Assembly (NCBI RefSeq): GCF_026168105.1
Contig: NZ_LBMW01000036.1
Location: 1-64,000 of the forward strand
Direction: 5' to 3'
Length of the DNA: 64,000 nucleotides
From: Streptomyces hygroscopicus
GTDB lineage: Bacteria; Actinomycetota; Actinomycetes; Streptomycetales; Streptomycetaceae
Positions 49,547 through 56,744 of this stretch are shown here, in pieces; position 1 is the stretch's first letter; the number at the start of each line of letters is the position of its first letter. The notes below the pieces were generated by a model. It was given only the letters and a program-made list of their open reading frames with translations, was not told the DNA's origin and ran no database searches. Both the position numbers and the translations under genes were made by a program.

Positions 49547-51720
49547 TGGTCGGCCTCCGGGAATCGGTCCGCCGGGGACAGGGCGAGCAGGGGACCCGCG
49601 ATGACCGGCTGCAGCACGTCGGGCTCGCCGCCCACCCCGGCGAAGAACGCGGCGTCGCGCTGGGCCCGGAGTACCGGGTGTCCCTCGGCGAGAGCATCCG
49701 GGCCGTGCAGTACGGCCGCCGACTCGGCCACCGACTGCGCGGCACCGGCGGTGAACAGCCGTAGGGTGGCGGTGTGCTGGGAAGGGACCGGCCCCGGTCC
49801 GTCGAGCAGGGAGGCCACGCGCTGGACGAGGCCGACACACAGCTCGAGGCGCGTGCGCATGTCGGCGAGCCGGGCGCGCACCGCCTGGGAGTGGCCGAGC
49901 GGCGCGCCGAACAGCCTGCGCTGTCCGGCGAGCGCCGCCGCACGACGGACAAGGGAACGCATCGCCCCTAGCCAGACCGCCGATGAGAACACCCGCTCGT
50001 GCGCGGCGAGGAGGGGGACGGCCTGGACGGCGGGTCCCAGCGCGGCGCCGGGGCCCAAGCGGCAATCGGTGAAGACGAGTTCGCCCCAGGTGCAGGTGGG
50101 CAGCGCGGCCGGGCCCCGGCCCACGACGACGGTGAGTCCGGGTGTGTCCCGGTCGACGAGGTAGGCGTGGTCACCGGCGACGACCACGAAGTGGTGGGCG
50201 ACCGCCGCGTTCACCACGAGGCGTTTGGTGCCGGTCAGCAGGGCGCCGCCGCCGTCGGCGGGGGTGGCGGTCGCCGTGGCGGGCAACGCGCCACCGAGCG
50301 TGTCGAGCAGGGAGATCCCCAAGAGCCACTCACCGGAGGCCGCAGCGGGCAGCAGCCCTCGCCGCAGTGTCCCGGGCGCGAGCCGGTGGACCACGGCGGC
50401 GCACAGAAGTCCGTTGGCGACGGCCGCCAGCGCCGTCCCCGGATCCTCCGAACCGTGGGCGTAGCCGTCGAGGAGCGCCGTGGTCTGCAGCGCGGTGAGC
50501 CCGCGGCCGCCGTGTGAGGGCGGCAGGAGTGCGCCGCCGGAGAGCCCGATCTCGGCCAGGCCGGCGAACAGCTGGGGGTCCCAGTGTCCGGACCGGTCGC
50601 GCTCCGCGGTGCTCGGCGCGACCTTGAGCGCGCCATAGGCGTGCGCCTCGGACCGGAGCCGCTCCAACGAGTCGAGTGACTCGAACAGCGTGGTGAGAGA
50701 GGGAAGTTCGGTGAGACTGAGCGCGTCGAGGGGGACGTGATCCATGGATGCTCCTCCCGGTCGGGAGGCGTCGCGGTGCGGGCGGTGCGGCGACTTCTCG
50801 TTGATGTACTGCGCCTCGAAGCCGGACTTCGCGAGAGCCTCCAGACCGAGGGCGATCCGCTGGACCCGGGCGCGCACGGTCTCGGGGCCCACCGGGTCGT
50901 GCGGGTGGGACTGGGCGCTCGCTCCCATCTTGAGCATCATGGGCGCACAGATCTGCACCAGTTCGGGCACCTCGTAGAAGCGGAGGAAGCCACCCTTGGT
51001 GCCGTAGACGTCGACGGGCACGTCGATCAGGAGGTCCGGGGCGGCCCTGCGGATCTCCTGCAGGACCGCCAGGCCGAGGTCGTGAGTGGTGGTGACGCTG
51101 TTCGCGCCGTTCTCGGCGTAGACCTTGGCGGTGAAGGGGTTGGAGACGATGCAGTGCGAGGACGACTTGATCATGAGGTCGCCGGGCAGGACCCCCGCCG
51201 CGCGCATGTCGGAGAGCATGCGGATGACCCCCAGGTCGTACGAGATGAGCCCGCGACAGCCCATCTCCGTGAGGCGGATCGCTTCTTCCGCGCTGACCGC
51301 GAGGGCGTCGTTGTTGTTGACCCGACGGCCTTGGGAGGCGCCGAACCCGCCGCGGTAGAAGGCCGCCTTGCGGTCGTACTCCGGCCGGGGACCCAGGGCG
51401 AAGACCATGCCCACCCCGTTCTGGTGGCAGAGTTCGAGCATGTCGCGTATCTCGGAGTCGGACAGCAGGAACGCCCCGAGCGTTTCGTTGAAGCGGGTGA
51501 CCGGTACGCCCTCCTCCCGCAGTCCGGCGAGGGTCAGCTCAAGGACCTTGAGGTTGTTCACGACCGGGACCTCGACCCCGTAGTGCCCGCCGCCCTCGAA
51601 CTCGAGGCTGGACGGACGGAGTTCGATCTCGTCGCTGTAGGGCAGGTCCTGTCCCCGCAGCCAGTCGCGGGCGCGTGACGCGCCCCTGATGATCTCAGGT
51701 GTTGCGACAGCAGTACTCAT
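49543..51720 (-). CDS. U32-peptidase-like / acyl-CoA-dehydrogenase fusion
   Basis: A 725-residue open frame with two unrelated halves. Residues 1-~320 resemble U32-family TIM-barrel proteins: EIELRPSSLEFEGGGHYGVEVPVVNN, GCRGLISYDLGVIRML, KSSSHCIVSNPF, NGANSVTTTHDLGL. Residues ~326-725 are an acyl-CoA-dehydrogenase homologue (LLPPSHGGRGLT, GALLTGTKRLVVNAAVAHHFV, RRLFGAPLGHSQAVRARLADMRTRL). An ATG at 50745 (residue 326) has GGGAGGAG 5 bases upstream, so the second half can also start alone. It is either a true fusion or two genes whose stop was lost. It belongs to the six-gene minus-strand operon. Confidence 0.75.
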   Translation of the reverse strand: MSTAVATPEIIRGASRARDWLRGQDLPYSDEIELRPSSLEFEGGGHYGVEVPVVNNLKVLELTLAGLREEGVPVTRFNETLGAFLLSDSEIRDMLELCHQNGVGMVFALGPRPEYDRKAAFYRGGFGASQGRRVNNNDALAVSAEEAIRLTEMGCRGLISYDLGVIRMLSDMRAAGVLPGDLMIKSSSHCIVSNPFTAKVYAENGANSVTTTHDLGLAVLQEIRRAAPDLLIDVPVDVYGTKGGFLRFYEVPELVQICAPMMLKMGASAQSHPHDPVGPETVRARVQRIALGLEALAKSGFEAQYINEKSPHRPHRDASRPGGASMDHVPLDALSLTELPSLTTLFESLDSLERLRSEAHAYGALKVAPSTAERDRSGHWDPQLFAGLAEIGLSGGALLPPSHGGRGLTALQTTALLDGYAHGSEDPGTALAAVANGLLCAAVVHRLAPGTLRRGLLPAAASGEWLLGISLLDTLGGALPATATATPADGGGALLTGTKRLVVNAAVAHHFVVVAGDHAYLVDRDTPGLTVVVGRGPAALPTCTWGELVFTDCRLGPGAALGPAVQAVPLLAAHERVFSSAVWLGAMRSLVRRAAALAGQRRLFGAPLGHSQAVRARLADMRTRLELCVGLVQRVASLLDGPGPVPSQHTATLRLFTAGAAQSVAESAAVLHGPDALAEGHPVLRAQRDAAFFAGVGGEPDVLQPVIAGPLLALSPADRFPEADQ

Positions 51721-51795
51721 ACGTGGTCACCTTCTCGAATGGCGATGTGTGTCAGCTGCCGTACAGGTGGCGGGAGCCGGGGCGGGCGACGGGGC

Positions 51796-52629
51796 TCAGG
51801 AGGCCAGCCGGTCCCCGAGCGCGAGCGCCGTGTGGTCGATCAGCCGCCGCGCGGCGGCCGCGTCCATGGGCCGGGGCCAGAACAGACACCGGTCCACTCC
51901 CGCCCGCGCATATTCGTCCACGTCCTCGAGCCGGCCGCCGAACAGCGTCACCGGGATCGGCTCGTCGGATCCGGGCCTGCGGACCGTACGCCGGAAGCGG
52001 TCGATCTCCTCGAGAACCCCGGGCCGCAGCATGGGGATCCACTCGTCCCCGTACGCAACCACGCGCTCGGCGACCCGAGGGCCGTTCCCGGCGACGAGGA
52101 TCGGCGGATGCGGATGCCGTACGGGCTTGGGCCAGGAGGTGACGGCCTCGAAGTCGACGAACTTCCCGTGGTACGAGGCCACGTCCTCGGTCCAGACCTC
52201 CCGCATCGCCAGCACCCGCTCGCGCATCACCGCCCAGCGGTCTCGAGGGTCGACACCGTGGTGCCGCAGCTCCTGGAAGATCCACCCGGGCCCGACGCCG
52301 AAGTTCATCCGGCCCTCGGAGAGCACGTCGAGCGTGGCCACCGCCTTCGCGGTCACCAACGGCTCCCGCTCCGTCACCAGGGCGACCGCGGTGCCCAGTT
52401 GGAGCGCTTCGGTGGTCTGCGCCGCGGCGGCCAGTGCGACGAAGCAGTCCATCCCGTTGCGGAACTCGTCGGGCAGGCCCGCCACGTCGAAGACCTCGGG
52501 CGTGTGCGCCGGGATGTGGGTGTGGTCGGGGAAGAAGAGCGACTCGAAGCCGCGTTCCTCGAGCAGCGCGGCGAGCGCGCCCGGCCGGATCGAACCGGCC
52601 GTGGGAAACATGATGAATCCGTACCGCAC
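51796..52629 (-). CDS. LLM-class flavin-dependent oxidoreductase
   Basis: A 277-residue luciferase-like (bacterial bioluminescence family) TIM barrel. It starts MRYGFIMFPTAGSIRPGALAALLEERGFESLFFPDHTHIP, the usual F420/FMN-binding N-terminus. EGRMNFGVGPGWIFQELRHHGVDPRDRW and PHPPILVAGNGPRVAERV are family blocks. Such enzymes use F420 or reduced FMN for hydride transfer or monooxygenation. It starts 22 bp after the quinone reductase gene in the same operon. Whether the cofactor is F420 cannot be decided. Confidence 0.88.
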   Translation of the reverse strand: MRYGFIMFPTAGSIRPGALAALLEERGFESLFFPDHTHIPAHTPEVFDVAGLPDEFRNGMDCFVALAAAAQTTEALQLGTAVALVTEREPLVTAKAVATLDVLSEGRMNFGVGPGWIFQELRHHGVDPRDRWAVMRERVLAMREVWTEDVASYHGKFVDFEAVTSWPKPVRHPHPPILVAGNGPRVAERVVAYGDEWIPMLRPGVLEEIDRFRRTVRRPGSDEPIPVTLFGGRLEDVDEYARAGVDRCLFWPRPMDAAAARRLIDHTALALGDRLAS

Positions 52630-52651
52630 GATGTGCGTCCCTCCACGGGGT

Positions 52652-53653
52652 TCAGCGGCCGACGGTGACGACTACCTTGCCGAGTCTCGCCTCGGTCTCC
52701 AGGTAGGCGTGCGCGGCCACGATCTGAGCGAGGTCGAAGGTGCGGTCGATCAGGGGACGCAGCCGGCCGGAGGCCAGCGCCGGGGTGAGGAAGTCAGCCG
52801 CCGCGCGCAGCCGGTTCGGGTCCCTGGTGGTCTCGAAGACCGTGTACGAGCGCATGGTCAGCGCCTGCATGGTCTCCGCCCCGGGGAACGGAGTGGGATC
52901 GCCGCTCAGAGTGCCGTGCACCACGATCGTGCCGTCGGCGGCGGTGGCCCGGGCGAGCTCCCGCACGCCCGGTCCGGCGACGGCGTCAAGGACGAACTCG
53001 GCGCCGCGCCCGCCGGTCTCGGCGAGGACGGCGGAGACCAGGTCCTCCTCGCCGGGGACGATGACGCGCGCCGCCCCGGCGGCGAGGAGTTCCGCACGCC
53101 GGTCCGCGCTGCGGACGACCGCGAGTGGTCGCGCACCGACCAGGCGGGCCAACTGGATGGCCGCCACCCCGACGCTGCTGGCGGCGGCAGTGATCACCAC
53201 GGTGTGCCCGGACCCCATGCCGCCGCGCTCGATCAGAGCACCGTAGCCCGTCAGATACTGCATCCACGCCGCGGCCGAGACCACCGGATCGAGACCGTTC
53301 GGCCTGGCCAGCACAGCGTTCACGGGGACGATGGCCAGCTCTCCGTACACGCCGTAGCGGTTCTGCGAGAACGCCGGTACGACATTCACGGGCTGGCCGG
53401 GCCCTACCTGGTCGACCTGCGGGCCCGCCGCGTCGACGACGCCCGCGGCCTCGTATCCGAGCACGGCGGGGAAAGCACGCGGCTGCTCGATGTAGGTGCC
53501 GCGGCGGAAGTTCACCTCTGCCCGGTTCAGGCCGATCGCCTGCACCCGTACCCGCACCTCGCCGGGTCCGGGCTGCTGCGGCTCCAGGTCTTCCAGCCGG
53601 AGCACCTCGGGCCCGCCGAGGCGGTGGAACCGGACTCTGAGCGCCATGGCCAT
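52652..53653 (-). CDS. Zinc-independent quinone oxidoreductase (MDR family)
   Basis: A 333-residue medium-chain reductase of the QOR type. The GroES-like part (~1-125) contains LNRAEVNFRRGTYIEQP and LGYEAAGVV. The Rossmann part has TVVITAAASSVGVAAIQLARLVGA. There are no Zn-binding Cys sets, as expected for QOR. GGGAG lies upstream of the ATG at 53653. It heads the minus-strand operon. A copy of the HxlR-type control element (53741-53812) lies upstream, so it is probably induced by an electrophile or quinone. Confidence 0.9.
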   Translation of the reverse strand: MAMALRVRFHRLGGPEVLRLEDLEPQQPGPGEVRVRVQAIGLNRAEVNFRRGTYIEQPRAFPAVLGYEAAGVVDAAGPQVDQVGPGQPVNVVPAFSQNRYGVYGELAIVPVNAVLARPNGLDPVVSAAAWMQYLTGYGALIERGGMGSGHTVVITAAASSVGVAAIQLARLVGARPLAVVRSADRRAELLAAGAARVIVPGEEDLVSAVLAETGGRGAEFVLDAVAGPGVRELARATAADGTIVVHGTLSGDPTPFPGAETMQALTMRSYTVFETTRDPNRLRAAADFLTPALASGRLRPLIDRTFDLAQIVAAHAYLETEARLGKVVVTVGR

Positions 53654-53740
53654 CCAACTCCCGTGTCTGGTAGCGGCCTTGGAGCAAGGGAAGAAAGCCG
53701 GCAGCCACGGTGGGGTCACCGTGGCTTCCCTCGCGTCGGG

Positions 53741-53812
53741 CAACAAACCTAGAAACGTCAACTCTCCCCTGGCGAGTACGTACCGATAAGTGCGTACCTC
53801 ACCGGAAGGAGA
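53741..53812 (+). promoter_or_regulatory. HxlR-type operator/promoter, copy 1
   Basis: AACCTAG, TCAACTCTC, GGCGAGTACGTACCGA, GTGCGTACC and AAGGAG occur in the same order as in the copy at 54310-54385. The core GAGTACGTAC...GTGCGTACCTC is an imperfect inverted repeat. It lies upstream of the quinone reductase at 53653. Its ribosome-site end faces the plus strand, but no gene follows. Confidence 0.75.
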
Positions 53813-53900
53813 GCCGTACGGAGCCGCTCCGGGCAGGTTGGACCGGATGCACTGGACGGGCTGGACGGACCGGGTGGACTGCGTGCACTGGGTGGAACGG

Positions 53901-54308
53901 CTAGGAGGTGGTCCGCTGTTCGTCGTAGCCGTCGCGCGCGGCCAGGACCTCGTCCATGTGTGTCTCGGCCCAGTCCTTGATGGCCAGGATGACGGGCATG
54001 AGGCTCTCGCCCAGCGGGGTCAGCTGATAGTCGACGCGGACCGGTACCGAGGGGGTGACCGTGCGGGTGACCAGGCCGTCCCGCTCCAGCGTGCGCAGGG
54101 TCTGGGTGAGCATCTTCTGGCTGATGCCCGCGACGGTGGCGCCGAGCTCGCCGTAGCGGTGCGAACCGTCGGCGAGTGCGGCGAGCACCAGGCCGATCCA
54201 CTTGTCGCTGATCGTGGCGAAGAGTTGGCGTGTGGGGCACTGGGCGACAAACGCGTTGTACGCCGTCTTGGCCTTCTCGCGCCGCTGAGCTGCGCTCATG
54301 GTGGCCAT
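53901..54308 (-). CDS. HxlR-family transcriptional regulator
   Basis: A 135-residue winged-helix protein. It has the conserved CPTRQLFATISDKWIGLVLAALADGSHRYGELGATVAGISQKMLTQTLRTLERDGLVTR block, with the N-terminal Cys that in some members senses quinones or aldehydes, and a wing (PSVPVRVDYQLTPLG). AAGGAG lies upstream of the ATG. It is divergent from the quinone reductase at 54476, and matching control elements flank it on both sides, so it probably represses itself and both reductase genes. Confidence 0.92.
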   Translation of the reverse strand: MATMSAAQRREKAKTAYNAFVAQCPTRQLFATISDKWIGLVLAALADGSHRYGELGATVAGISQKMLTQTLRTLERDGLVTRTVTPSVPVRVDYQLTPLGESLMPVILAIKDWAETHMDEVLAARDGYDEQRTTS

Positions 54309-54309
54309 G

Positions 54310-54385
54310 GCACTCCTTGTGGTGGGGTACGCACCTTTCGGTACGTACTCGCCAAGAGAGAGTTGAGCTTCCTAGGTTAGTTGCA
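54310..54385 (-). promoter_or_regulatory. HxlR-type operator/promoter, copy 2
   Basis: On the minus strand this repeats the element at 53741-53812 almost base for base (AACCTAGGAA, TCAACTCTC, GGCGAGTACGTACCGA, GTGCGTACC, AAGGAG) and runs straight into the HxlR start codon. It is shared with the divergent reductase gene at 54476. Confidence 0.8.
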
Positions 54386-54475
54386 CGCGCCGAGGAAGCA
54401 ACGGGCCCGTTCACAACCTTCCGGCGACGAAGTCAGCCACACGGTCGCAATGCAGAAGCAGAAGCAGGAGCAGTC

Positions 54476-55405
54476 ATGCGTGCAGTCGCTGTCAGTAAGT
54501 TCGGTGGACCGGAGGCCCTGCGGGTGATCGACGCCCCGAAGCCGGAGCCGGGAGAGGGCGAGGTGCGGGTCAAGGTCCTCGCCAGTCCGGTCAACCCGGT
54601 CGACGTCTTCATCCGTTCCGGTGCGCTGGCCGATCTGCTGCCCGAGAGCGAGTATTACGTCCCGGGCGTGGACGTCGCCGGCGAGGTGGACCTCGTGGGT
54701 CCTGGAGTGAGCGGGTTCGCGGTGGGGCAGCAGGTGGTCGCCCTGGTCCCCTGGTTCGTCAACCAGGCGGGCACCTACGCCGAATACGTGGTCGTGCCGG
54801 CCGACGCCCTGGCGGCCGCGCCGCACAAGGCCGATGCGGCCGCCGCCTCCACGCTCCCGCTGAACGGGATCACGGCGTCGCTCACCCTTGACGTGGTGGA
54901 GCCCGCCGCGGGCAGGACCATCCTGGTGACCGGGGCCGCGGGCGGTGTGGGCGGCTACGCGGTGCAGCTGGCCGCCGGCCGGGGAGCCACAGTCATCGCG
55001 GTCGCGGGACCGGACGACGACGCGGCGGTGCGCTCGCTCGGTGCCCGTCATGTCGTGGCCCGGGGCGAGGACGTGGCCGACAAGGTGAAGGCGCTGGCTC
55101 CCGAGGGGGTCGACGGTGTGGTGGACGCCGCGTCGCTGGGTGCGGCGGTGCTCCCCGCGGTGCGTGACGGCGGCCGTTTCGCGGCCGTGCTCGGCCCCGC
55201 GGCACCGGAGGCCGAGCGGGGCATCACGGTCGAGACGGTGCAGCAGGGCCCAGACGGCAAGCGGCTCGCCGCGCTGGTGTCCGAGGTCGACGCGGGGCGG
55301 CTGACGCTGCGGGTCGCCGAGAAGTTCGCACTGGCCGACGCCGCCGCCGCGCACGAGCGCTTCGGCAAGGGCGGGGTGCGCGGCCGCCTGGTCCTGCTGC
55401 CCTGA
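54476..55405 (+). CDS. NADP-dependent quinone oxidoreductase (MDR family)
   Basis: A 309-residue QOR-like reductase: MRAVAVSKFGGPEALRVIDAPKPEPGEGEV, NPVDVFIRSG, then the Rossmann motif ILVTGAAGGVGGYAVQLAAGRGA. No zinc ligands. CAGGAG precedes the ATG. It differs from the QOR at 52652 in length and subgroup, so it is not a simple duplicate. Divergent from HxlR, it is the classical target of such regulators and probably detoxifies quinones. A strong terminator follows. Confidence 0.9.
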   Translation: MRAVAVSKFGGPEALRVIDAPKPEPGEGEVRVKVLASPVNPVDVFIRSGALADLLPESEYYVPGVDVAGEVDLVGPGVSGFAVGQQVVALVPWFVNQAGTYAEYVVVPADALAAAPHKADAAAASTLPLNGITASLTLDVVEPAAGRTILVTGAAGGVGGYAVQLAAGRGATVIAVAGPDDDAAVRSLGARHVVARGEDVADKVKALAPEGVDGVVDAASLGAAVLPAVRDGGRFAAVLGPAAPEAERGITVETVQQGPDGKRLAALVSEVDAGRLTLRVAEKFALADAAAAHERFGKGGVRGRLVLLP

Positions 55406-55415
55406 ATCGTCCCTC

Positions 55416-55451
55416 CCTGGTCCGCATTCCGAATCCGGAGTGCGGACCAGG
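55416..55451. terminator. Hairpin terminator
   Basis: CCTGGTCCGCA (55416-55426) pairs perfectly with TGCGGACCAGG (55441-55451); inner bases extend the stem. It lies 11 bp after the reductase stop. Confidence 0.85.
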
Positions 55452-55585
55452 TCACGGGGCCGCCGTGTCATTCCCCCGCTGACCGGTGGCCTCGTGGCCG
55501 CCTTCCGCGGGTTCGGTGATTCCGGTTTCTTCGCTGACGGTTGCTCAGGTTTCGTAACGTGATTTCTTCATTCCTTGGTTATTGT

Positions 55586-56494
55586 CTAAAGAGTGTTGCG
55601 GAAGTTTTGTTGATGTTCTTCGGCGGCCAGGCGAGCGGCTTCCAGGAGTGCCCGGCTCAGCTCGGAATTCGGATCCCGGACGGCGAGAGAAGTGCGCGCC
55701 CGTAGTGGCGGTTCCGCCGGTAGGTATGTCACGAGGCTGCTCGGATTGGCCTGCACCGAACCTTCGTAGAAGATTCCCCATGTGGGGTCCCCGACGCCGA
55801 TCTCGGCGAGCGTGTTCTGCACCGTGGTGAAGGGTTTGCCGAGCAACGGCTCGAACCCGGCAGCCTGGCAGAAGCCCAGGATCAGGTCGTAGAAGGCCGG
55901 GTTGTCGGCCCGGCTCACCAGGCGCAGCGGCAGATCCTTGAGCTCTCCCAGCCGGAGCGCCGGCCGGCTCGCGGCGGCGTGCCCGGCAGGCAGTACGACG
56001 ACGAGCCGCTCCCACCAGACCGTGCTGAGCGTGAGGTCGCGGTGCTCCTGGTATATGCGGACGAAGGTGGCGTCGAGAGTGCGGTCGCGCACCTGCTGCA
56101 GCCGCAGCCACGACGGCGCCTCGTGCAGTTCGACACGGAGGTCGGGCCAGTGCTCGGCGAGATGGGCGAGCACGGAGTCGAGCCGTGTGCCGAGCCCGTC
56201 CGCCGTGCCCAGCCGCAGCAGCTTGCCGGCGCCCGCGCCTTCGTTGCGCGCGATCTCCAGTGCGCGGTCCGCGGCGGCCAGCAGGGCGCGCGCCTCCGGG
56301 AGCAGGCGCAGCCCGGTGCCGGTCAGGCTGACGGGCCGGGTGGTGCGGTCGAAGAGCGCGGCGCCCACCTCCCGCTCCAGGCGCTGGATCTGCAGGGTGA
56401 CGGTCGGCTGCACGATACGAAGTCGCTCACTGGCCCTCCGGAAGCTCGACTCCTCCGCCACTGTGACGAAACACCTGAGCTGCCTCAATTCCAC
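55586..56494 (-). CDS. LysR-family transcriptional regulator
   Basis: A 302-residue LysR protein from the GTG start ELRQLRCFVTVAEESSFRRASERLRIVQPTVTLQIQRLEREVG, the standard N-terminal winged helix. A periplasmic-binding-protein-like effector domain (~92-295) follows. GGGGGG lies upstream of this GTG; an ATG 54 bp earlier is less likely. It is divergent from the type I PKS gene across 250 bp that are AT-richer than average, and most likely controls that PKS operon in response to a small acid. Confidence 0.92.
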   Translation of the reverse strand: MELRQLRCFVTVAEESSFRRASERLRIVQPTVTLQIQRLEREVGAALFDRTTRPVSLTGTGLRLLPEARALLAAADRALEIARNEGAGAGKLLRLGTADGLGTRLDSVLAHLAEHWPDLRVELHEAPSWLRLQQVRDRTLDATFVRIYQEHRDLTLSTVWWERLVVVLPAGHAAASRPALRLGELKDLPLRLVSRADNPAFYDLILGFCQAAGFEPLLGKPFTTVQNTLAEIGVGDPTWGIFYEGSVQANPSSLVTYLPAEPPLRARTSLAVRDPNSELSRALLEAARLAAEEHQQNFRNTL

Positions 56495-56744
56495 GTCGGT
56501 GCCCCCCGTATGCTGCGATCGTGAATCGCTATCGAGTCGATAGTACATTCACTGTTGGACAGATGATGCTTCTCCTGTTGACTATTCGAGCGGCAGCCGA
56601 ATCCGGTCAATTTGTTAATAGCCTGTGAACGGCCGCCGTCCCTGGTTTCGGTACGCGATGCCGCGTGTCCCGGGTTTCTGTATGCGCCACCTAATTCTGC
56701 GTCCGCCCGCCGTACGCCCGTGGCTGTATGAGGAGAGAGCAGAC

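Noticed and set aside
49547..50065. N-terminal extension of the acyl-CoA dehydrogenase at 48359
   Set aside because: It lies in another frame of the upstream gene. The GTG at 49546 forms a normal GTGA overlap and matches the family N-terminus.
53790..54380. Plus-strand open frame behind the left HxlR-type element
   Set aside because: It is antisense to the HxlR gene, its start does not sit at the AAGGAG site, and the protein is low-complexity (repeated W/T/G/R from short GGACGG-type repeats).
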